From assembly GCA_902805995.1 (NCBI GenBank), contig CADCUU010000195.1, forward strand, positions 1 through 5,006: a stretch of DNA of 5,006 nt. Reading direction: 5' to 3'. The DNA comes from an uncultured Rubellimicrobium sp. Lineage in GTDB: Bacteria > Pseudomonadota > Alphaproteobacteria > Rhodobacterales > Rhodobacteraceae. Position 1 is the first letter of the stretch. Each line of letters begins with the position of its first letter. Shown here in pieces: positions 1 through 5,006 of the stretch. The notes below the pieces were generated by a model. That model ran no database searches, was not told the origin of the DNA, and worked only from the letters and a program-made list of their open reading frames with translations. The translations under genes and the position numbers were made by a program.

Positions 1-1
1 C

Positions 2-2044
2 GCGCTCATTCTGGCGAAGGCGTCGCATTGGCCGTTTCGCGTTCGACTGCTGCTGCAACTCAATCAATCCGACGCCATCGATTACCTGAAGCAGCCCGGT
101 CGTCTGGCGGTAATGCCGTCGCTTGCGGACAATAGTCCCTGCGTCATCTATGAATGCCTGGATCAACGGATTCCATTCGTTGCGACATCCGGAACCGGCG
201 CCGACGAGCTGATAAGTCCCGACTGCTGGGACGATGTCATGGTCGGGCCGAGTGTCCGAGCACTCTCGGAGCGCCTCTCCACTATTCTCGACAGGGGGGC
301 CACTCTGGCCCGGCCCCGCTTCGATGCCGAGGACAATCTGAGGGCTTGGTCCGCTTTGGGCAATTGGCTGGGTACGACGGGCGAAGCTGGTGCTCCGGGA
401 ACGCCGGATCGCGAGGTCCCCGCCCCATTCGGCTCAGGGCGCATGCTTCTGGTGACGCTCGATTTTCAAGGTGGTGCCGTTGGGGCGCTCGCGGACCAAG
501 TCGTGCGTCATGCAAAGCGCTATGGCGGCTCGATGGAGTGCATGGTCCTGACGTCGCGCAGGGGAGAGGCGCGGGCACTGCTCGAGGAGCTTGTCTCGTC
601 CTCGTTGAGGTCGGCTGCGGTGGTGAGAGTTCTGGGAACGGACTCCGTCGAGGAGGCCATCGAGGCAATTGGCTCGGCTGACCTGGCGTTCTTCACTGAC
701 GCGAGCCATGAGGTTCTTCCGCACTTCGTCGTTGCGGCGAGGTCAGTGATGACTCAGCGCGGGGTGGCTGCCGTGTCCTGCGTGTCGGCGGAGCGGCCGG
801 AGGCCGACGGCCATCTCAGGATAACGGAACTGCCCTGCGGTGACCTTCCAGCGGCCGGTGGCCTGGGGCTGCCGATCGGGTCGAGCGTCTGGGGGGCGAG
901 AGTGGAGGAAATTCGCGGCCTTCTTACGCGGGACCTGATCACCCGGGAGGAGGCTGACGACCTGGTCTCCGCCTTCGATCTTGGGCAGGCGCTGATGCAC
1001 AGGCTCATGCTTTCGGAGAAGGAGGTCGTGCTTGTTCCGACGGTGGGAGCCATCAGGACACGAAATGCTGGCGGATTCACTCGACGACGCCACTGGTACG
1101 GAGATGCCGTGGCGACCGCCCGGAGTCTCGGCATCGCTCCGCTGGTGCATTCAGGCGGGGCCGCATGGCTTGGGATCAATGCCGCGCGGCAGGCCGGGCC
1201 TGTCGAACCAGAGGAGATCGCCGGGCTGGGCCTTCCTCCCGATCACCCGCTGAACCTTGTGGACCAGACTGGGACGTCCCGGGCTGGCCTGAGCAGGCTT
1301 GCCGCGGCCATGGGGCGTCCGGATCAGGCGATTGGCCTTTGGTCGGATTGGGATGAGGACCTGAGTGAGGCCCGGTTGCTTCTGGAACTCGCGCAGACTG
1401 CGGCCGAGGTGCGGAAGCGCGTTGATCTGATGGCGGTCCTTGTGGCTCAGGGTTCAATCCTCGGAGGCTCATCTCTTTTGGGCCAAGGTCTGGAGCCGAT
1501 GATTGAACGTCAGGACCTGCGGCAGAGACTTCTTGCCGCGATGGGGCGGCGGAGAGGCGCGGACGGGAATGGGACGTCGAAGGCGCAGCCTCGATCCCAG
1601 GCCGATCTGCCTGATGAACCTGTTGCCGCGGGCGAGTTGGTTGAAGCGGTGGCGAGGAACCGGTCCGTTGGGACCGCCCGGGTGTTCTCCGAGGCTATCG
1701 AACTGCGCCCTGCAGACGATGCCAGCCAAGTGAGCCTGGGGCTGATCTCATCTGGCCGGCTGACAATCGTCGATGTTGCGCTCGCTGGACACCAACGGAT
1801 CGTCGCAGATCTGAGCTTTGGGGAGCAACTGGCGCCCGGGGTGAGCCTGAGGGTCTTCGATCAGGTCACGGGGGGAGAGATCGCCCGGGCAGAGGGGGAC
1901 GTCCTTGGTCCGGGCCGTCTGAGGGTCATGGCTGATCTGCCGGGCGTCTTCGAACTTGCCTGCGTCGAGTTCGTTGTAGCGGCGGAGGAAGGCTCTCCTG
2001 GCACGCCCCTCCGTCTCGATCTGAAGAGGTTCATCATCGACTAG
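2..2044 (+). CDS. Multidomain glycosyltransferase, GT4-like then degenerate GT2-like domain (5' partial)
   Basis: The frame is open from base 2 with no start in view, so the gene begins left of the window; the ATG at 113 is internal. Residues count from base 2. Residues 37-65 read V-M-P-S, then D-N-S-P-C-V-I-Y-E, then I-P-F-V-A and G-A-D-E-L-I. This is the donor-binding half of family GT4 (GT-B fold); D43 and E51 occupy the E-x7-E positions, with Asp for the first Glu. Residues about 146-355 look like a diverged GT-A/GT2 domain: a beta strand at 148-153, A-F-F-T-D-A-S at 229-235 where GT2 enzymes carry an acidic D-x-D, and F-D-L-G-Q-A-L-M-H-R with V-P-T-V-G-A-I-R at 325-352, matching the usual D-W-E-L-F-L-R and V-P-E-P-L-x-x-Y-R block. 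A helical stretch, a charged linker (about 515-538) and an unassigned beta-rich domain (about 542-680) follow. It probably transfers sugars in the cytoplasm for surface polysaccharide synthesis. The GT4 call is firm; the GT2 call is tentative, and that domain may be inactive. Donor and acceptor are unknown. Confidence 0.8.
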   Translation, partial: ALILAKASHWPFRVRLLLQLNQSDAIDYLKQPGRLAVMPSLADNSPCVIYECLDQRIPFVATSGTGADELISPDCWDDVMVGPSVRALSERLSTILDRGATLARPRFDAEDNLRAWSALGNWLGTTGEAGAPGTPDREVPAPFGSGRMLLVTLDFQGGAVGALADQVVRHAKRYGGSMECMVLTSRRGEARALLEELVSSSLRSAAVVRVLGTDSVEEAIEAIGSADLAFFTDASHEVLPHFVVAARSVMTQRGVAAVSCVSAERPEADGHLRITELPCGDLPAAGGLGLPIGSSVWGARVEEIRGLLTRDLITREEADDLVSAFDLGQALMHRLMLSEKEVVLVPTVGAIRTRNAGGFTRRRHWYGDAVATARSLGIAPLVHSGGAAWLGINAARQAGPVEPEEIAGLGLPPDHPLNLVDQTGTSRAGLSRLAAAMGRPDQAIGLWSDWDEDLSEARLLLELAQTAAEVRKRVDLMAVLVAQGSILGGSSLLGQGLEPMIERQDLRQRLLAAMGRRRGADGNGTSKAQPRSQADLPDEPVAAGELVEAVARNRSVGTARVFSEAIELRPADDASQVSLGLISSGRLTIVDVALAGHQRIVADLSFGEQLAPGVSLRVFDQVTGGEIARAEGDVLGPGRLRVMADLPGVFELACVEFVVAAEEGSPGTPLRLDLKRFIID

Positions 2045-2054
2045 CGATCCTAGG

Positions 2055-2067
2055 TGCCGGCGCGGCA
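2055..2067 (+). terminator. Weak hairpin after the glycosyltransferase stop
   Basis: TGCCG, a GCG loop and CGGCA form a 5-bp perfect inverted repeat 10 nt after the TAG. No T-run follows, so it is not a standard intrinsic terminator. It may be chance in GC-rich DNA. Confidence 0.15.
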
Positions 2068-2139
2068 ATCTGGACGCCCTAGCGGGCCTGTCAGCCTGAA
2101 GGGATCAGCGTACGCCAACGGATCGCGCGTCGGGGGCAC

Positions 2140-2171
2140 TTGCCACGATCTGCCTTAGACGCATCTTTATA
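2140..2171 (+). promoter_or_regulatory. Possible promoter for the WD40 gene
   Basis: TTGCCA (2140-2145) matches five of six bases of the sigma-70-type -35 consensus. It is followed 20 nt later by TTTATA (2166-2171), a poor -10 in the only AT-rich patch of the spacer. The spacing is longer than the preferred 16-18 bp. If used, the WD40 mRNA would have a leader of roughly 250 nt. The call is weak. Confidence 0.15.
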
Positions 2172-2290
2172 GGCTGTTCGTTCAGGTTTCACGTCGGCGA
2201 GCGTCCAGTTCGGTCGGGGCGGGACCGGACTGCCCTGATCGGCCGAGTGAGGTTAACGGCGTGGAGTAGCGCAGCCGCCGGCCAGGAGGC

Positions 2291-2353
2291 TTCACCCTGC
2301 GCCGTGATGAGATCGGGGCTCCGGTCGCTTCGGGGGTCGTCAGCATGGGTGAA
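2291..2353 (+). promoter_or_regulatory. Possible structured mRNA leader (nested stems)
   Basis: Three complementary blocks nest. TTCACCCTGC (2291-2300) pairs with GCA-T-GGGTGAA (2343-2353), giving ten pairs with one bulged T. TGATGA (2305-2310) pairs with TCGTCA (2337-2342), with one G-U pair. GATCGG (2311-2316) pairs with CCGGTC (2321-2326) across a GGCT loop, again with one G-U pair. The element ends about 72 nt before the WD40 start, with AGGAGG just upstream of it. I recognise no known riboswitch or RNA family. GC-rich DNA readily produces short stems, so this could be fortuitous. Confidence 0.25.
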
Positions 2354-2422
2354 CCGGAGTTTCGGTTGCGCTGCGGTTCTGTTCCTCGGCCTGAACGTGG
2401 TCCGCTTGTCGAAACGTAGATT

Positions 2423-2437
2423 GGAATGATGATGATG
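2423..2437 (+). promoter_or_regulatory. Start region with four tandem ATG codons and weak RBS
   Basis: Four consecutive in-frame ATGs occupy 2426-2437. An in-frame TAG at 2417-2419 rules out a start further upstream by ATG or GTG. The only purine-rich candidate ribosome site is TTGGA ending at 2425. It abuts the first ATG but lies 6 nt before the third (2432) and 9 nt before the fourth (2435). Initiation at the third or fourth is therefore more likely, which shortens the protein by two or three residues without consequence for the signal peptide. Confidence 0.4.
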
Positions 2438-2545
2438 TCGCTTTGCACACATGCTCAGGCGCTCGGGACCTCTGCCCACCGGGTTCTCATGCTCGCGGCT
2501 GGGGGAACGGCGATCGTCTTGTGGGCGACCGCCTTTGCCGCGGCA
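2426..2545 (+). other. Signal peptide or signal anchor (residues 1-40)
   Basis: A weakly basic n-region (H9, H18, R19) precedes a hydrophobic core from V20 to about F37, ending in A-F-A-A-A followed by Q-D. The Ala-x-Ala pattern supports signal peptidase I cleavage after A40. There is no lipobox cysteine; C7 lies before the core. The low positive charge leaves open an uncleaved membrane anchor. Related WD40 sensors often have a membrane helix at this place, so either reading puts the propeller outside the cytoplasmic membrane if orientation is N-in. Confidence 0.75.
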
Positions 2546-4948
2546 CAAGATGCCGGAGGTGTCGCTTCGGACGGGAGCGAGGGTGTGCAGGCCGATGGCG
2601 CAGAGGCGGCAACTGCACCGGAGGGAACGGTCCGGGCCAGAGGCCGGCAACTGGCCGCCGAGGCCAACAGCCTTTTGCTGGGTTCAGGCGGGTCCCATGC
2701 TGTCGAGCAGGCGGCGGCTCTCGCTATCGAGGGATGGCGGCGGTTTCCGACTCCCGAGGCTTATCAGGCGGCCGCAACGGCACTGCGTGAACTACCTGCC
2801 CTGCGGGTCGATCATGTGGGGCCGATTTCCGCCCTCGCCTTCAGCGTCGATGGAACGCGCGTCGTGAGCGGCAGCGAGGACGGGATCGCGCGCCTCTCGG
2901 ATGCGAGCACAGGCCAGGAGCTTGCCGTGGTCGAGCACGTTGGAGCGATCAGCGCGCTGGTGCTGAGCCCCGATGGCGCTCGGCTGGCGAGTGGCAGCGA
3001 GGACGGCACGGCCCGGCTTGTCGATGCCGCGACGGGAGAGGAGATCGCGCGCTTCGAGTTCGGAGACGCGGTCGGCGCGGTGGCGTTCAGTCCCGATGGA
3101 ACACGGCTGGCCATTGGGAGCCGGGACGGCGCGGCGCGGCTCCTCGACGGCACGACAGGCGAGGCGGTTGCCAATGTCGAGCATGATGGGGCGGTGGTCG
3201 CCCTGGCGTTCAGTCCGGAGGGCACGCGGCTGGCCACTGGCAGCGATGACGGGACGGTCCGACTGCTCGACAGCGGCACGGGTGAGGAACTCGCCCTCGC
3301 CCCGCACGAAGGCGCGGTTTACAGCTTGGCTTTCAGCCCTGATGGGTCCCGCCTCGCGACGGGCAACCAGGACGGGGTGGAGCGCCTGCTCGATGGCAAC
3401 ACGGGCGCGGAGGTCGCCCGCAGCGAGCACGACGGCACGGTTCGGGTGCTGAGGTTCAGCCCGGACGGCATGCGCCTGGCCGCGGGAGACAGCGCCACGG
3501 TGCGCCTGTCCGATGCCCGCACGGGTGAGGACATCGCCCGGATCGACCATGGAGGAGAGGTCTGGGCGCTGGAGTTCAGCCCGGACGGCACGCGGCTGGC
3601 CAGCGGGAGCCATGATGGTGGCGCGCGGCTGTCCGATGCCAGCACGGGTGAGGAGATCGCCCGGCTCTCGCATGGCGGAGCGGTCTGGGACTTGGCCTTC
3701 AGCGCGGACGCCACCCGGCTTGCGACAGGAAGCGAAGACGGGACGGCCCGCCTTCTCGATGGCGTGACCGGCACGGAGATCGCGCGGTTCAGGCAGGGTG
3801 ATGCCGTCTGGAACCTCGCGTTCAGCCCGGACGGGACGCGGCTCGCGACCGGCAGCGACGATGGCGCGGTTCGCCTCTTTGAGACCGACATAGGCGCACC
3901 TGCTGCCCATTTCGAGCAGGGCCGCCCGGTCTATGCCTTGGCCTGGAGCCCCGACGGGACGCGTCTGATCGTCAGCAGCGAAGGCAACACCTCCCGGATC
4001 ATTGATGCGGCTACGGGCGCAGAGATTGTCGCGATCGCAACGCAGGAGACGATCCTCACTGTCGCGTTCAGCCCTGATGGGACACGCGTGGCGACTGGCG
4101 ACAGGGGCGGTGTCGTGCGTATCCTCGACGGCGCCACGGGCGAGGAGGTTTCGCGCGTCGAGCTTGGGGACGCGGTTCGCGCCTTGGCGTTCAGCCCGGA
4201 CGGTCAGCGACTGGCTGCTGGCGGCAGGGATGGAGTTGCGCGCCTGCTCGACAGCGCCACGGGCGCGGAGACTGCCGCCGTGGCGCATGACGGCGCGGTC
4301 CAGGCCCTCGCCTTCAGCCCTGATGGCGCGCGTCTGGCGACGGGCACCGGCGGCGGCCAGATCCGACTTCTGGAGGGCAGCACCGGGGCGGAACTGGCCC
4401 GCGTCGAGCAGGACGGTGCGGTCAACGCTCTCGCCTTCAGTCCCGATGGAGCGCGTTTGGCCAGCGGCGCAGGGCAGGCCGTTCGAGTGCTGGACGGCGT
4501 GACGGGTGAGGAGACGTCGAGGTTCGAACAGGGCGGAGAGGTCTTTGCAATGGCCTTCAGCTCCGACGGTACGAGATTGGTCATCGGCGGCGACGACGGC
4601 GCCGCGCGAATCCTGAAGGCCGATACGGGCGGGGAGATCGGCATCATCGATCATGACGGTCCGGTCTATACCGTCGCGTTCAGCCCCGATGGCACCCGCG
4701 TGGCTGTCGGCAGTGGGGACGGCGATGTGAGAGTCGTCCCCACGGTCGCGGACGAGGTATTCGCGGAGCTGTGCGCCGATCGCGCCGGGCGCAACCTGAC
4801 CCAGGCGGAATGGGAGAGGTACATCGGCCAGGACGAACCTTGGCAAGCGACCTGCCCGGAATGGGGAACCGTGAGCGAGAGTGCCTCGACGGAGGTGGCT
4901 CCGGCAGACCCTGACGGGGCCCTGCGGCAGCTTCTTCTCGGGGAATAG
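2426..4948 (+). CDS. Exported 16-repeat WD40-type beta-propeller protein
   Basis: The 840-residue protein has this order: signal peptide or anchor (1-40), Gly/Ala/Glu/Asp-rich linker (41-69), helical segment (70-127), sixteen WD40-type repeats (131-773), and a C-terminal R-N-L-T/E-W motif (783-813) with an acidic tail. Repeats follow A-F-S-P-D-G-x-R-L-A-x-G-S-x-D-G, R-L-L-D and T-G-E-E; fourteen are 41 residues long, counting the last up to its divergence as incomplete, and repeats 6 and 14 are 40. The canonical closing W-D is R-L-[LS]-D or similar throughout. Helical segment, propeller and C-terminal motif match the layout seen in bacterial STAND, TIR and caspase-like WD40 proteins, but no effector domain is present. 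C7 falls in the signal, leaving C783 and C810, which could form a disulfide. Only one lysine, K731, occurs. WD40 propellers bind proteins or peptides, so a periplasmic or membrane-tethered scaffold or sensor is inferred; no ligand or catalytic site is visible. The first ATG is used here; the third or fourth may be the real start. Confidence 0.95.
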   Translation: MMMMSLCTHAQALGTSAHRVLMLAAGGTAIVLWATAFAAAQDAGGVASDGSEGVQADGAEAATAPEGTVRARGRQLAAEANSLLLGSGGSHAVEQAAALAIEGWRRFPTPEAYQAAATALRELPALRVDHVGPISALAFSVDGTRVVSGSEDGIARLSDASTGQELAVVEHVGAISALVLSPDGARLASGSEDGTARLVDAATGEEIARFEFGDAVGAVAFSPDGTRLAIGSRDGAARLLDGTTGEAVANVEHDGAVVALAFSPEGTRLATGSDDGTVRLLDSGTGEELALAPHEGAVYSLAFSPDGSRLATGNQDGVERLLDGNTGAEVARSEHDGTVRVLRFSPDGMRLAAGDSATVRLSDARTGEDIARIDHGGEVWALEFSPDGTRLASGSHDGGARLSDASTGEEIARLSHGGAVWDLAFSADATRLATGSEDGTARLLDGVTGTEIARFRQGDAVWNLAFSPDGTRLATGSDDGAVRLFETDIGAPAAHFEQGRPVYALAWSPDGTRLIVSSEGNTSRIIDAATGAEIVAIATQETILTVAFSPDGTRVATGDRGGVVRILDGATGEEVSRVELGDAVRALAFSPDGQRLAAGGRDGVARLLDSATGAETAAVAHDGAVQALAFSPDGARLATGTGGGQIRLLEGSTGAELARVEQDGAVNALAFSPDGARLASGAGQAVRVLDGVTGEETSRFEQGGEVFAMAFSSDGTRLVIGGDDGAARILKADTGGEIGIIDHDGPVYTVAFSPDGTRVAVGSGDGDVRVVPTVADEVFAELCADRAGRNLTQAEWERYIGQDEPWQATCPEWGTVSESASTEVAPADPDGALRQLLLGE
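2633..2806 (+). other. Helical pre-propeller segment (residues 70-127)
   Basis: This Ala/Leu/Glu-rich stretch contains R-Q-L-A-A-E-A-N-S-L-L-L, then A-L-A-I-E-G-W-R-R-F-P-T-P-E-A and A-L-R-E-L-P. From knowledge of the family, large bacterial WD40 proteins fused to STAND, TIR or caspase-like effectors carry a similar block (leucine-rich helix, A-x-E-S-x-R-R-F-P-T-x-E-A, L-x-L-L-P) directly before the first blade. It is predicted to be two or three helices that lead into the propeller. Confidence 0.6.
2816..4744 (+). repeat. Sixteen tandem 123-bp units encoding WD40-type blades
   Basis: Units begin at residues 131, 172, 213, 254, 295, 336, 376, 417, 458, 499, 540, 581, 622, 663, 703 and 744. 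All are 41 codons except units 6 and 14 (40 codons), and unit 16, which diverges after R-V-V-P. Recurrent DNA such as TTCAGCCCGGACGG marks each blade. Units 6 and 7 are the closest pair noticed: 3506-3566 and 3629-3689 agree at about 53 of 61 bases by hand count, pointing to local duplication or gene conversion. Repeat 1 has V for P in S-P-D-G, and repeat 8 reads S-A-D-A. Confidence 0.95.
4772..4864 (+). other. C-terminal two-cysteine R-N-L-T/E-W motif (residues 783-813)
   Basis: The segment reads C783, then A-G-R-N-L-T (787-792), E-W (795-796), R-Y (798-799), P-W (805-806) and T-C-P (809-811). A C-x-x-x-x-G-R-N-L-T-x-x-E-W ending is familiar from the C-termini of many bacterial WD40-effector proteins and related sensors. 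Its function is not known to me. The two cysteines are the only ones in the predicted mature protein, consistent with a disulfide after export. Confidence 0.65.
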
Positions 4949-5006
4949 AAGAGCCCCTGCCCCTTCGGCGTCGACGTTGGCCCGGATGAGCGGGATTGGA
5001 TCAGGA
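4949..5006. other. 3' flank, nothing recognised
   Basis: The 58 bp after the WD40 stop contain no gene start I can support and no hairpin with a T-run. CGTCGACG is an 8-bp palindrome, too short to interpret. A reverse-strand TGA at 5001-5003 could end a convergent gene, but only one codon would be visible. Confidence 0.5.

Larger units (their letters stand above)
2045..2425. other. 381-bp intergenic spacer
   Basis: No convincing gene lies between the glycosyltransferase stop and the WD40 gene. The spacer holds a short hairpin just after the stop, an AT-richer patch near 2163-2171, an AGGAGG at 2284-2289, and a possible compound stem-loop at 2291-2353. An ATG ORF at 2307-2429 would encode 40 residues with basic ends and a short hydrophobic core (F-G-C-A-A-V-L-F-L-G-L). 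Its TGA overlaps the first ATG of the WD40 gene. The AGGAGG lies 17 nt from that ATG, too far for normal initiation, so I do not call it as a gene. The length suggests the WD40 gene has its own promoter. Confidence 0.7.

Noticed and set aside
1846..1905. D-Q-V-T-G-G-E-I-A-R-A-E in the glycosyltransferase tail resembling the D-x-x-T-G-E-E-I-A-R ends of the WD40 blades
   Set aside because: It is a single short match without the A-F-S-P-D-G half of the repeat and lies in a different domain; chance in similar codon-use proteins is the simpler explanation.
113..2044. ATG at 113 as the true start of the glycosyltransferase
   Set aside because: The frame is open back to base 2 and codes for sensible upstream residues. 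The ATG falls inside the GT4 motif V-M-P-S, so it is an internal methionine.
2108..2115. Palindrome GCGTACGC as an operator
   Set aside because: Eight bases with no second copy or flanking symmetry are expected by chance in GC-rich DNA.
2189..2650. Minus-strand ORF across the spacer and WD40 gene start
   Set aside because: It overlaps the signal peptide coding region, is rich in Arg/Pro/Ser as expected of a GC-rich shadow frame, and has no recognisable motif.
2792..4846. 684-codon open frame on the minus strand across the WD40 array
   Set aside because: It is antisense to a clear repeat protein. A 123-bp period that happens to lack stops in one reverse frame stays open through all copies. 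Its translation has no recognisable domain and mirrors the repeat.
4981..5006. Reverse-strand TGA (5001-5003) as the end of a convergent gene
   Set aside because: Only one codon would be visible before the window edge, so there is no coding evidence.

Overview
This is a high-GC window with strong G/C preference at third codon positions. It looks like an alphaproteobacterium, perhaps Rhodobacterales; that is an inference from base composition and protein style, since no marker gene is present. It holds two plus-strand protein genes separated by 381 bp. I see no tRNA, rRNA, CRISPR array or insertion sequence.

Region 1 (2-2044) is the 3' part of a large glycosyltransferase gene, cut by the left window edge, with 680 codons visible. 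It begins inside the nucleotide-sugar-binding half of a GT-B, family GT4-like domain. A second domain follows that resembles a degenerate GT-A/GT2 fold, in which the usual acidic metal-binding motif reads T-D-A-S. After that come a helical stretch, a low-complexity linker and an unassigned beta-rich C-terminal domain. Such multidomain enzymes usually build surface polysaccharides.

Region 2 (2045-2425) is a non-coding spacer. It has a weak hairpin after the first stop, one AT-richer patch that could be a promoter, and a potential compound stem-loop at 2291-2353 about 70 nt before the next gene. A 40-codon ORF whose stop overlaps the next start as ATGA also lies here, but it lacks a well-placed ribosome site.

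Region 3 (2426-4948) is a complete 840-residue protein. It has an N-terminal signal peptide or signal anchor, a low-complexity linker, a short helical segment, sixteen tandem WD40-type repeats of almost exactly 41 residues, and a C-terminal two-cysteine R-N-L-T/E-W motif. The helical segment, propeller and C-terminal motif resemble the sensor half of bacterial STAND, TIR and caspase-like WD40 proteins. No enzymatic effector is attached, and the protein looks exported. No repeat has the canonical terminal W-D. Only one lysine occurs in 840 residues, and the only two cysteines of the mature chain both sit in the C-terminal motif. The most plausible role is a periplasmic or membrane-anchored binding platform, but nothing in the window identifies its partner.

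The two genes share a strand, but the spacer is long enough that they are probably transcribed separately. A functional link between them is not shown.
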